Under the pieces are notes generated by a model, which ran no database searches, was not told the DNA's origin, and was given only the letters and a program-made list of their open reading frames with translations. From Cyanobacteria bacterium SIG29 (GTDB lineage: Bacteria > Cyanobacteriota > Vampirovibrionia > Gastranaerophilales > Gastranaerophilaceae): a stretch of 64,000 bases of DNA. Location of the stretch: NCBI GenBank assembly GCA_015152515.1, contig SUTV01000003.1, positions 1 to 64,000 on the forward strand, written 5' to 3'. The position numbers and the translations under genes were made by a program. Below, piece after piece: positions 26,709 to 34,437 of the stretch (positions within the stretch are counted from its first letter, which is position 1; the number at the start of each line of letters is the position of its first letter).

Positions 26709-26741
26709 ATATAAATTTTTAATACATCAATTTTCAAAATT

Positions 26742-27062
26742 ATGAAAAAAGAATTAGAAAAAATAAAAGAAAAGTGTTTATTATGTCAAAAATGTTCTTT
26801 AGCTAAGACTAGAACAAATATAGTTTTTGATGATGGATTACCTAATCCAAAATTGATGTTGATAGGTGAAGCACCTGGTTTTTATGAAGATAAACAAGGT
26901 AAGCCTTTTGTTGGTAAAGCAGGACAACTCTTGGATAAGATTTTTGCTTCAGTAGGTCTAACAAGAGAAAAACACGTGTATATTTGTAATACAATAAAAT
27001 GTCGAGGCTTTCACACCTACGCACTTAGTGCTTCGGATACAGGCTCACTCATTTCACTTTAG
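26742..27062 (+). pseudogene. Truncated type-4/5 uracil-DNA glycosylase
   Basis: Residues 1-88 match the N-terminal half of Fe-S uracil-DNA glycosylases: Cys cluster [30 protein letters not shown] (active-site motif), and ICNTIKCR. Homology stops at about base 27005, exactly where the family continues with PPGNR-like sequence. The frame then runs 18 unrelated codons to a stop at 27062. The last cluster Cys and the catalytic C-terminal HPS motif are lost, and the rest of the gene is not found downstream. It is therefore a 3'-deleted remnant, joined to GC-richer DNA at 27006-27118. An intact copy may exist elsewhere. Confidence 0.8.
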
Positions 27063-27118
27063 TTCAATGGTTCACTTTGTATCGCGACCAAGGTCGCTCG
27101 TTTAAAACACCCAAATTC
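27006..27118. other. GC-richer sequence of unknown origin at the glycosylase break
   Basis: Base composition is clearly less AT-rich than neighbours. GATACA (near 27036) and TGTATC (near 27078) form an inverted pair, followed by GCGACCAAGGTCGC. No coding potential beyond the read-through tail. It could be a degenerate mobile or REP-like element. Confidence 0.5.
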
Positions 27119-27119
27119 A

Positions 27120-27160
27120 GCCATTAAAAAAGAGTCCTTAACGGACTCTTTTTTAATGGC
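27120..27160. terminator. Long bidirectional terminator hairpin
   Basis: A perfect 18-base stem (27120-27137 with 27143-27160) around TTAAC; the core is AAAAAAGAGTCC / GGACTCTTTTTT. It can stop transcription from either side. Confidence 0.88.
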
Positions 27161-27268
27161 GGGAACGCCAAATAGGGACCTCTCCTCTACGGCTCATTCT
27201 TCGCCTAGAGTATTGGTCACGAGGCTCTTCACCAAGTTCTCGCCTCTTGAAAATCCTATCTTTTGACA
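27161..27268. other. Structured, GC-richer intergenic stretch
   Basis: Between two terminators and with no gene. It holds CTCTA-GGC / GCC-TAGAG and GAGGC / GCCTC inverted repeats. On the minus strand it ends in CGTTCCCGCCA, like a tRNA 3' end, just before the 27120-27160 terminator. It could be a small RNA or tRNA remnant; no known RNA family was recognised. Confidence 0.4.
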
Positions 27269-27269
27269 A

Positions 27270-27302
27270 TAAAAAAACAGACCCTAAGGTCTGTTTCTTA
27301 TT
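27270..27302 (-). terminator. Terminator of tRNA-Asp
   Basis: On the minus strand AAACAGACC pairs with GGTCTGTTT and is followed by a T-run, directly after the tRNA-Asp CCA end. Confidence 0.85.
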
Positions 27303-27307
27303 GTAAA

Positions 27308-27385
27308 TGGCGGGACCGACGAGGCTCGAACTCGCGACCTCCTGCGTGACAGGCAGGCACTCTAACCAAACTGAGCTACGATCCC
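27308..27385 (-). tRNA. tRNA-Asp (GTC)
   Basis: Full cloverleaf on the minus strand: acceptor GGGATCG / CGGTCCC, anticodon stem CCTGC with loop CTGTCAC (anticodon GTC), T-arm with GTTCGAG, discriminator G, and an encoded CCA (27308-27310). Confidence 0.96.
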
Positions 27386-27397
27386 AACTGCAAAATT

Positions 27398-27426
27398 ATT
27401 ATAAGCAGAACAAAAAAAAATTGCAA
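27398..27426 (-). promoter_or_regulatory. Promoter of tRNA-Asp
   Basis: Minus strand TTGCAA (27426-27421), 17-base spacer, TATAAT (27403-27398), ending 12 bases before the mature 5' end. Confidence 0.8.
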
Positions 27427-27445
27427 GCAATAAAATCAAATTTAT

Positions 27446-27473
27446 TTTACTAATATTTTTTTTACACTATAAT
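27446..27473 (+). promoter_or_regulatory. Promoter of glyS
   Basis: TTTACT (27446-27451), 16-base spacer, TATAAT (27468-27473), about 33 bases before the glyS start; divergent from the tRNA-Asp promoter. Confidence 0.65.
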
Positions 27474-27505
27474 TTTCTTATACACACAATATTCAAGAGG
27501 GAATT

Positions 27506-29533
27506 ATGAATAAATATTTGTTAGAAATAGGTACTGAAGAACTTGCTTATAAATTTATTCCATCTGCTATGGAACAACTTAAAGCCGAATTTACTAAAGC
27601 ACTAGAAGAAAATGAAATCAAATTTTCTGATATTAAAATCTACGCAACTCCAAGAAGATTAACTGTTGTTGTTGAAGATTTACCAGAAAAGCAAGAAGAT
27701 GTTTTAAAAACAGTTAAAGGACCTATTGCCACAGTTGCTTATGATGAAAATGGTAATTTAACAAAAGCAGCACTTGGTTTTGCTAACAAAAACAACATTG
27801 CCCCAGAAAATTTATTCAAACAAGACAACTATGTTTGGGCAAAAATCGAACAAAAAGGTAAAGATACTAAAGAACTTTTAAAATCTATCGTTCCAAGTAT
27901 CATTACAAAATTAAAAGGTACTCACTTCATGCGTTGGGCTGACCTTGATATTAAATTCCAACGCCCAATTAGATGGATTGTTTCTTTATTCAACAACGAA
28001 GTTATTGAGTTTGAAATTGCAGATGTTAAAGCCTCAAATATAACTAGAGGTCATCGTTTCTCTAAAACTGAATTAAAAATTGACAATCCAGATGTTTATT
28101 TAACAGAGCTCGAAAAAGCAAATGTTATTGCTGATGTAGAAAAAAGAAAAGCTACTATCGTTAAATTAGCTACTGAAAAAGCAAAAGAAATTAATGCTGA
28201 TATCGTTATGGATGATGGTTTACTTGATGAAGTTACTTTCATCACTGAATGGCCAATCCCAGTTATTTGTTCGTTTGAAGAAAAATATCTTGAAATTCCA
28301 GAAAAAGTTGCTGTTACAGTTATGGCTGTTCACCAAAGATATTTCCCTCTTTATAAAGATGGAAAACTTTTAAATAAATTTATCACAATCAGCAACTATG
28401 TTGGTGATGTATTTGAAAACATTCAAGCTGGTAACGAAAGAGTTGTTAGAGCTAGACTTGAAGACGCTATTTTCTTCGTAAAAGAAGACACCCAAAAGCC
28501 ACTTGTTAGCTATTTAGAAGATTTAAAAGGTGTAACCTTCCAAAAAGGATTTGGTAGCGTTTACGATAAAACTCAAAGAATTTGTACACTTTCAAAATCT
28601 ATTGCGAAAGAACTAAATGCACCAATGGCAGATGTTGAAAGAACTGCTCTACTTTGTAAAGCAGATCTAGTAACAAAATTAGTTTTTGAATTTACTGAAC
28701 TTCAAGGTTATATCGGCGCAGACTACGCAAAAAGAAGTGGCGAAACAGAAGAAGTTGTAAAAGGTATTGAAGAACACTATTTGCCACTTAACGCTGATTC
28801 AGATGTTGCATCAGGCATTGAAGGTCAAATTGTTGGTATCGCAGATAAAATGGATACAGTTGTTACTGTTTTTGCTGATGGCAAAAAGATTTCAGGTTCT
28901 AATGACCCATTAGGTGTTAGAAGAGCAACTCTTGGTATCTTAAAAACTGTTTTACAAAAAGGTTTAGATATTAATTTAACTGAACTTTTAAAACAAACTA
29001 TTGAATTATTACCAGTTCAAGTTGAAGATAAAACAGCTCTATTTAACACAGTAAAAGACTTCTTTGAACAAAGATTAATCGTTTTACTTTCTGATAAATA
29101 TAAACACGATGTTTTAGAAGCTTGTATTAGCGAAAAAGATGTTCTTTCAGACTTAAAAGATTTCATTAATCGTCTAAACATTGTTTCTGAAATCATTAAG
29201 AAAGAAAATTATGCACAATTCCACGAAGCAATTAATAGAATCATCAGAATCATTAAAAATGAAAAAGAATTTGGTTCTGTAAATACTGCTCTATTCAACA
29301 ACAATAGCGAAAAAGAACTATGGAATGCAGCATTAATTATAAACGAAAACCAATTAACATACAAAGAACTTGAAGATAAACTAATAACAATAATTCCATA
29401 TATTTCTGATTTCTTTGAAAATGTTCTTGTTATGGATAAAGACGAAGCAATTAAACAAAATAGAATAAATATGTTAAACTCAATCAAACAAAAATTCTCA
29501 AAAATTGCAGACTTTAGTAAAATCGTATTTTAG
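27506..29533 (+). CDS. glyS: Glycyl-tRNA synthetase, beta subunit
   Basis: 675 residues, AGAGGG before the ATG. Starts YLLEIGTEELAYKFIPSAM, the hallmark of the beta subunit of the alpha2-beta2 bacterial enzyme, and holds TRGHRF and the HD-type region. The subunit binds tRNA-Gly; the catalytic alpha subunit (glyQ) must be elsewhere, since it is not adjacent here, which is a little unusual. Length is normal. Ends at a bidirectional terminator. Confidence 0.95.
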   Translation: MNKYLLEIGTEELAYKFIPSAMEQLKAEFTKALEENEIKFSDIKIYATPRRLTVVVEDLPEKQEDVLKTVKGPIATVAYDENGNLTKAALGFANKNNIAPENLFKQDNYVWAKIEQKGKDTKELLKSIVPSIITKLKGTHFMRWADLDIKFQRPIRWIVSLFNNEVIEFEIADVKASNITRGHRFSKTELKIDNPDVYLTELEKANVIADVEKRKATIVKLATEKAKEINADIVMDDGLLDEVTFITEWPIPVICSFEEKYLEIPEKVAVTVMAVHQRYFPLYKDGKLLNKFITISNYVGDVFENIQAGNERVVRARLEDAIFFVKEDTQKPLVSYLEDLKGVTFQKGFGSVYDKTQRICTLSKSIAKELNAPMADVERTALLCKADLVTKLVFEFTELQGYIGADYAKRSGETEEVVKGIEEHYLPLNADSDVASGIEGQIVGIADKMDTVVTVFADGKKISGSNDPLGVRRATLGILKTVLQKGLDINLTELLKQTIELLPVQVEDKTALFNTVKDFFEQRLIVLLSDKYKHDVLEACISEKDVLSDLKDFINRLNIVSEIIKKENYAQFHEAINRIIRIIKNEKEFGSVNTALFNNNSEKELWNAALIINENQLTYKELEDKLITIIPYISDFFENVLVMDKDEAIKQNRINMLNSIKQKFSKIADFSKIVF

Positions 29534-29551
29534 ATAATATTCAATAATAAT

Positions 29552-29583
29552 AAAAAGGCTGATTATTAAATCAGCCTTTTATA
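29552..29583. terminator. Bidirectional intrinsic terminator
   Basis: AAAAGGCTGATT pairs with AATCAGCCTTTT around ATTA; overlaps the last codons of the convergent HEAT-like gene. Confidence 0.85.
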
Positions 29584-30800
29584 TTTTCAATAATTGCTTT
29601 TATATTTTCATTTTGAATTTTTTTCAAAATTTCATCAATATTAATACCATCTAACGAATCAAGCTGTTTTAAAGTCGATAAAGCCTCACAAACAATAATT
29701 TCATCAGTATTAACAACTAATTCTTTAATTTTATCAACAGCAGTCATTATTTTATATTCACAAATAATAGACAAAGCTTCTAATATTCTATCTTTTGAAG
29801 AATCCAACTCACTTAACACAAAGCCTTTTTGCTTTTTCCAAAAATCACCATTTTGAGCTTGCAATAACTTATAAATAGAATTAATTTCATATTTTGTGTC
29901 TTTATCTTCATCAAAAATATATTCTTGATTTTCAGTAAATAACTTAAACTTAGAAAATGCTTTTAATAATACTTCTGCAATTTTACCTGAATATTGATTT
30001 TCTAATTTATTTTTATTAATCAAAAACTCAAGGATTTCATAAAGTTCAAATTGGAAAACATCAGAGAATGGTAATATTTCACCAAGTCCAGATAAAATAT
30101 TATCAACAACCAATAATGCATTTAATTCATAATCAGAACGCAATAATTCACACAAGCTAACCATATATGGAATTTGTCCTGCAATATTTTCTGGCATTTT
30201 TGAAGTTTTTAATGCTTCAAATATTTCTTTAAATGGATAATTTCTACCATAAGCAACAAAGAATTTAACAGCTTTTAATTTTTCAAAATCATCTTCGCTA
30301 GATAAATTACTTAAAGCAATGTCAAAAGAAACATCATCTTGCATTTGACCTAATGCTTCAGCAGAATTATAACTTAAAGCTTCATCATCGCTAAACGCAT
30401 ATTTACTTAAGACTTCCAATGCAACAGTATCAGGAATATACAAAAAATATTTTGCCGCATATGTCTTTTGAGCAATTGTTCCTTTTTCTAAAAGTTCAAA
30501 AATATCATCAGTCAAATTTTGGTCTGCATTTTTTGCAAGGCAAGAAGCGAACAAATCATCATAATATGAAGAATGAACATCAAAAAACTTTAATAAATTC
30601 AACACATTATCTTTATTAATGGCTTTTTCAATTCTTTTAATAACATTAGCTCTAACAAAATCAAATAAATAATCTGACTTATCAACAAGTGCCTTATAAA
30701 GGTCTACATCAGCATTATCAATCATATAACAAGCAGCTTCTTGTGCTTTTTTTTCGTCTTTAGCTATTAAATTTTTCAAATATAATTCAGTATTTTGCAT
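29571..30800 (-). CDS. HEAT-repeat-like alpha-solenoid protein
   Basis: 409 residues, no signal or membrane segment. Repeated helical pairs of roughly 30-35 residues, such as VALEVLSKYAFSDDEALSYN then SAEALGQMQDD, give a HEAT/armadillo-like solenoid across residues 10-215; the rest is helical. Such proteins act as binding scaffolds. Its stop lies within the glyS terminator, and there is a separate terminator upstream, so it is monocistronic. No partner can be inferred. Confidence 0.75.
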   Translation of the reverse strand: MQNTELYLKNLIAKDEKKAQEAACYMIDNADVDLYKALVDKSDYLFDFVRANVIKRIEKAINKDNVLNLLKFFDVHSSYYDDLFASCLAKNADQNLTDDIFELLEKGTIAQKTYAAKYFLYIPDTVALEVLSKYAFSDDEALSYNSAEALGQMQDDVSFDIALSNLSSEDDFEKLKAVKFFVAYGRNYPFKEIFEALKTSKMPENIAGQIPYMVSLCELLRSDYELNALLVVDNILSGLGEILPFSDVFQFELYEILEFLINKNKLENQYSGKIAEVLLKAFSKFKLFTENQEYIFDEDKDTKYEINSIYKLLQAQNGDFWKKQKGFVLSELDSSKDRILEALSIICEYKIMTAVDKIKELVVNTDEIIVCEALSTLKQLDSLDGINIDEILKKIQNENIKAIIENIKG

Positions 30801-30834
30801 ACAGATATTATAAATGGATTTAAGGAGTTTTACA

Positions 30835-30869
30835 AGAAAAAAACCTCGAATTTCTTCGAGGTTTTTTAT
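30835..30869. terminator. Intrinsic terminator (bidirectional)
   Basis: AAACCTCGAA pairs with TTCGAGGTTT around TTTC with flanking A- and T-runs. Ends the SLH-domain gene on the minus strand. Confidence 0.87.
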
Positions 30870-30883
30870 CTGAATTTTGTAAA

Positions 30884-32230
30884 TTATTCAACTACTGTAG
30901 TTGTTGTAGTAACTTGTTGAGTATAGTCATTGTATAAGCTACAATCAACTTTTAATTCAACTAAAACATCTTCATCAGCACCAGCTTTGAAGTTTACACC
31001 AGGAGTTAACCAACCTGTTAATAAACCAACACCAGCACCAGTTGGGAAACCAATTGCCATACCGTCACCAGAACGATGATTAGCTTCACCAATAGGAAGA
31101 CCAATAGCAGCACCACCGATAGCAGCACCTGCGATTGTGTATTCTAATGGTTTTAACCATTTATTTTCGCTTAAAACACCTTCTTGGTTATTTAAAACTC
31201 TAGCAATAAATGGATATTCATTACCATTTGGGAATACCATTTTTTCAAAGTGTAAATAAACTTCAGCGTTTTTGTTAATCCAATCTTTATCTCTTAATTC
31301 TGCTACTGTTGCATACAATTTTGTATTAGCAGGGATAACAAGAGTTCCTTCAACAGTTCTAACATCTTTTTTGAAGTAGAAAGGAACAACATCACCGATA
31401 TTAGCTTTTTTAGAATTGAATTTTTCTACGAAAGAAACTTCAAATACGTTTTTCGCTAAAATAATTCTTCTTAAATTTGTAATAGAAACTCTATCAACGA
31501 TAGCGATATCATAATCATCTAAATGTTCAACTGAAAGAACATATTCAGCTGGTTCAGCTGGTTCTTCTTCAACAGGAGCTTGAGCTTTTTTATCATCTTG
31601 AACTAAGTCTAATGCTTTCATTAATCTAGCTAATAAAACAGCTGCTTCAGCTCTGTTTAAATCTCTATTAGGATTTAATTCTGTTTCTAAAGGATAGTTA
31701 ACATATAAACCATATTTAACTGCTTTAGAGAATGGTTTCATACCCCAATTTGGAATTTGTTGATAGTCAGCAAATTGAGTCAAATTAGTAGTATCAACAT
31801 CTGTATCTTTTGTAATATGGCTCATGATAGAAGCTGTTTCTACTTTAGTGATAAATCTTTGAGGTTTAAATTCACCATCAGTATAACCATAAATCAAACC
31901 AAATTGGTCTGATCTAGCAATATCTTGATAACCATATGTATTCTGATTAACATCTGAATAATTTGGTTCAGATGTAATAGGAGCTTGGCTTAAACCTAAA
32001 GCTCTTAATAACATACCAGTCCATTCAACCCTAGTAACTTTTTCTAGTGGTCGATAAGTATTGTCTCCAAAAATAGGAACGATGTTTTTAGTAACAACGT
32101 CTTCAATTTCTTCTGCTGCCCAATAATCCTCTGGGATATCTGTGTAATCTTTAGCGAATGCAGAAGAGATACCTGTCATAAGCAAAGTTACACTAAGGAA
32201 AACTGTTGCTAAGTTCTTTTTAAAATTCAT
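30884..32230 (-). CDS. Secreted three-SLH-domain envelope protein (paralogue A)
   Basis: 448 residues, GAGGT before ATG. Signal peptide ending near SSAFA-K. Three S-layer-homology domains (residues 28-205): DIPEDYWAAEEIEDVV, GLIYGYTDGEFKPQRFITK and LNPNRDLNRAEAAVLLARL. An acidic/Pro linker follows, then a beta-rich domain (GTLVIPANTKLYATV) and a Gly-zipper hydrophobic segment (AGAAIGGAAIGLPIG) near residue 370. SLH domains bind wall-linked polymers, so this probably tethers an outer layer to peptidoglycan. The same architecture recurs at 35492, about 3.3 kb away on the other strand. Confidence 0.85.
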   Translation of the reverse strand: MNFKKNLATVFLSVTLLMTGISSAFAKDYTDIPEDYWAAEEIEDVVTKNIVPIFGDNTYRPLEKVTRVEWTGMLLRALGLSQAPITSEPNYSDVNQNTYGYQDIARSDQFGLIYGYTDGEFKPQRFITKVETASIMSHITKDTDVDTTNLTQFADYQQIPNWGMKPFSKAVKYGLYVNYPLETELNPNRDLNRAEAAVLLARLMKALDLVQDDKKAQAPVEEEPAEPAEYVLSVEHLDDYDIAIVDRVSITNLRRIILAKNVFEVSFVEKFNSKKANIGDVVPFYFKKDVRTVEGTLVIPANTKLYATVAELRDKDWINKNAEVYLHFEKMVFPNGNEYPFIARVLNNQEGVLSENKWLKPLEYTIAGAAIGGAAIGLPIGEANHRSGDGMAIGFPTGAGVGLLTGWLTPGVNFKAGADEDVLVELKVDCSLYNDYTQQVTTTTTVVE

Positions 32231-32434
32231 TTGTACCTCACTTAATTTATTTATATTTACATACTATTCCACAATATATAGAAATTATAAGTCAAAGCCC
32301 ATAATTACGCAACAAAAGTAATACTAATAATGTAGAAAAATTAAATGTTTATATACTTTTTATGTAAAATAATTTTATATATGAAATATTTTTTTATTTT
32401 ACGCGCAATAAAGACAAAAACTTATATAAATTTT

Positions 32435-33241
32435 TTAATTTACAGATCTTATATTTAAAATAGAATCTGGATTAAATACAGCAAAACAAGATTCAAATCT
32501 TCCTGTTGAACCATACGCCATATCAATACCTAAATCATTTACAAGATAGTTACGAGCATATTCATTAATAATGCGAGTAGAAACCTCTGATTCTGCCATT
32601 CCAGTAGCATAATCACGAGAATTCAAACCAATAAAATTTGACAATTTAGTAACGATTCCAGACTCCATTATTTTTTCAAAAAATGACTGTTTCATTCTTG
32701 CACATTTGCCTGTACAATCAGCCATTAAAACGGCTGAAGAATATTCTCTAGCACCACCTTCAGATGGTGAAAAATAAAAACCTGGTCCAAGTTTTGTTCT
32801 AGAAATTTTTTCTGGATTAAATCCATTTTGTCTGATTTGTTCAATTGTTTCTGTACCAAAAGTTGCGTGGTAAAGAGATAAAGAAACATCATCAACACCA
32901 TTTATAGAAGAATTAATAGCCTCTTTAACTGTCATATTTTGTTTTTCACCACGAACATCAGTTTCAATATTAAATTTAGTATTATCTAAATATTCAACAA
33001 TTTGCGGATTTAATTTTCCATCTTTATCAAAACAAGCCGCTAAAACTTTACTTTTATATTCATTTTTTAACTCATCTTGTTTCTGCCAAGGAATACAAAA
33101 ATTAGAAGCATCTGCATAATCACGAGGATCAGGCAATCCTTGAATCACACCTTTAAAACTAGTTTTTGTAGGCATTATAGAATTATTTTTAAAATGTGCA
33201 TTTGAAGAATAGCTTCTAAAACTTATTGGAGAAATGTTCAT
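32435..33241 (-). CDS. ADP-ribosyltransferase-like (PARP/ART fold) protein with N-terminal tag
   Basis: 268 residues. It starts MNISPISFRSYSS with TSFKGVI near residue 27, like two other proteins here. ACFDKDGKLNPQ near residue 70 matches one unit of the giant repeat protein. From residue 120: LYHATFGTETIEQIRQNGF and LGPGFYFSPSEGGAREYS recall the ART fold (His in YH-T, Tyr in GFYFS). The C-terminal strand (CFAVFNPDSI) sits where PARPs have E-Y-I-V-Y; Cys or Ser replaces the catalytic Glu, as in some mono-ADP-ribosyltransferases and inactive members. No signal peptide. The assignment is by pattern only; it could be an effector, toxin or degenerate enzyme. Confidence 0.55.
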   Translation of the reverse strand: MNISPISFRSYSSNAHFKNNSIMPTKTSFKGVIQGLPDPRDYADASNFCIPWQKQDELKNEYKSKVLAACFDKDGKLNPQIVEYLDNTKFNIETDVRGEKQNMTVKEAINSSINGVDDVSLSLYHATFGTETIEQIRQNGFNPEKISRTKLGPGFYFSPSEGGAREYSSAVLMADCTGKCARMKQSFFEKIMESGIVTKLSNFIGLNSRDYATGMAESEVSTRIINEYARNYLVNDLGIDMAYGSTGRFESCFAVFNPDSILNIRSVN

Positions 33242-33376
33242 TTTATTACCTTTTCATTTATCAACACAGATGAAAAAACTGCTGAAGATTAAAATTTGCC
33301 AAAATTGTAAACATAAATAAAATTTAAAATAGTAGAAAAAATCGAAATATATTTATACATTTAATTTAAGTTTTAA

Positions 33377-33405
33377 TTGACGAATTAAAATTAGGAAGTT
33401 AAGAT
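33377..33405 (+). promoter_or_regulatory. Promoter of the 95-residue secreted protein gene
   Basis: TTGACG (33377-33382), 17-base spacer, TAAGAT (33400-33405). Confidence 0.65.
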
Positions 33406-33434
33406 TATTTCGGAATATAAGAAGGGAGAATTTC

Positions 33435-33722
33435 ATGAAAAAATTATGTTCATTGTTGATTTTATCAGCATTTTTAGCAGCAGCTACACCTGCATTTGCA
33501 AAAGGAACTCATGGAACAGATGGTGAAGTATCAGGAAAAAGCGTTGGCGCAGCAGTATGTTCATTATTAATTTGGCCTGGTATTGGACAAGCAATTAATA
33601 AACAAAGCAAAGAAAAAAATATTACACACGCTGTATTAGGATTAACTGGTGTATTTAGATTATGGTCATTCTATGATGCACTTGTTGACCGTGATGGCGG
33701 TGTTTGGAACAATAGAATTTAG
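33435..33722 (+). CDS. Small secreted/membrane hypothetical protein
   Basis: 95 residues, GAAGGGAG before ATG. Signal peptide MKKLCSLLILSAFLAAATPAFA. The mature part has a hydrophobic segment (VGAAVCSLLIWPGIGQAI) and ends VRDGGVWNNRI-like. The pattern of a Gly/Pro-containing short helix with conserved-looking WPGIGQ and polar loops resembles small TM2-like or surface proteins, but none is assigned. It has its own promoter and terminator. Confidence 0.72.
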   Translation: MKKLCSLLILSAFLAAATPAFAKGTHGTDGEVSGKSVGAAVCSLLIWPGIGQAINKQSKEKNITHAVLGLTGVFRLWSFYDALVDRDGGVWNNRI

Positions 33723-33733
33723 TTAATTTTTAA

Positions 33734-33766
33734 AAAAAGACTGGTCAAAAGCCAGTCTTTTTTATT
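33734..33766 (+). terminator. Intrinsic terminator
   Basis: AAAAAGACTGG pairs with CCAGTCTTTTT; ends the 95-residue gene. Confidence 0.87.
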
Positions 33767-33826
33767 TGTAATTTAATTAACAAAATCTACATACTAAACT
33801 GTATAAAACAAAATAATGATTTTTTA

Positions 33827-33854
33827 TTGACCTTTGATTTTTTTATGTTAAATT
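33827..33854 (+). promoter_or_regulatory. Candidate promoter of the tRNA-Leu unit
   Basis: TTGACC (33827-33832), 16 bases, TAAATT (33849-33854). No convincing promoter lies closer to tRNA-Leu, so the 33870-34007 stretch is probably a transcribed leader. Confidence 0.5.
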
Positions 33855-33869
33855 AAAAATATAAGCAAT

Positions 33870-33990
33870 GGGCGTGTGGCACTCTGCCGAAGAAAAATGA
33901 TTAAGTATCATTTTTCGAGAGGGGAGGTAGACGCATCAGCCGATAAAACAAAAGACATTGACAATTGAATAAAAACAGCTCAAAGGCTGA
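33870..33990 (+). other. tRNA-Leu-like fragment with inserted hairpin (leader of tRNA-Leu)
   Basis: GGGCGTGTGGC (33870-33880) and GGTAGACGCA (33926-33935) repeat the 5' third of the downstream tRNA-Leu. Between them 45 bases replace the normal six and contain a perfect 10-base hairpin (33892-33901 with 33907-33916). TCAGCC (33936-33941) and GGCTGA (33985-33990) form a further inverted pair. It is either a decayed tRNA copy or a structured leader RNA. Confidence 0.55.
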
Positions 33991-34007
33991 TAAAATCGTT
34001 AAACTAT

Positions 34008-34091
34008 GGGCGTGTGGCGAAATTGGTAGACGCACTTGACTTAGGATCAAGCGCCTTCGGCATGGGAGTTCGAGTCTCTTCACGCCCACCA
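34008..34091 (+). tRNA. tRNA-Leu (TAG)
   Basis: Acceptor GGGCGTG / CACGCCC, D-loop with TTGGTAGA, anticodon stem CTTGA/TCAAG with loop CTTAGGA (anticodon TAG at 34042-34044), long variable arm (CGCCTTCGGCAT), T-arm with GTTCGAGTC, discriminator A and encoded CCA. Confidence 0.96.
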
Positions 34092-34096
34092 TATAC

Positions 34097-34130
34097 AAAA
34101 AAGACAGATTAGATAATCTGTCTTTTTTTT
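34097..34130 (+). terminator. Terminator of tRNA-Leu
   Basis: AAGACAGATT pairs with AATCTGTCTT around AGAT, followed by eight T. A 9-base copy of the tRNA end (CACGCCCAC) recurs just beyond at 34165-34173. Confidence 0.9.
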
Positions 34131-34231
34131 GTTTATCATATTTAGATTTACAGTTGATTTTTCGCACGCCCACTATTTAGGTGATGTTTCAATAAACAAC
34201 TTGAAATAAAATCATAATAAAGAGGTATATT

Positions 34232-34423
34232 ATGATTATAAGAATTTTACTATTATTCATTGCTTTTATAGTTTTCATCAATTTAATCATTACAACCCTA
34301 TGTTTTATCACAGGTGAAAATCTATATCAAAAATATGGAAAACAAATGATTATAGCTTTTTCTATATTTGTATTTTTAGTTGCAATTGGATATTCAATAA
34401 TTGCATTAATCGGACTAAATTAA
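34232..34423 (+). CDS. Small two-helix membrane protein
   Basis: 63 residues, AGAGG before ATG. Two hydrophobic helices (residues 3-27 and 41-61) around a polar loop ENLYQKYGKQ. It is 14 bases upstream of the SPFH/prohibitin gene, so the two are probably co-translated and may interact in the membrane, as small partners often do with SPFH proteins. Not recognised. Confidence 0.72.
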   Translation: MIIRILLLFIAFIVFINLIITTLCFITGENLYQKYGKQMIIAFSIFVFLVAIGYSIIALIGLN

Positions 34424-34437
34424 GATAGGAGATATAA

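Noticed and set aside
27161-27268. SRP 4.5S RNA or tmRNA
   Set aside because: The conserved GGAAGCAGCC-type apical motif and the tmRNA tag or tRNA-Ala-like ends were not found.
33901-34173. Minus-strand frame of 90 codons
   Set aside because: It reads the antisense of tRNA-Leu and its terminator (GVKRLELPCRRR-like peptides are a known artefact).
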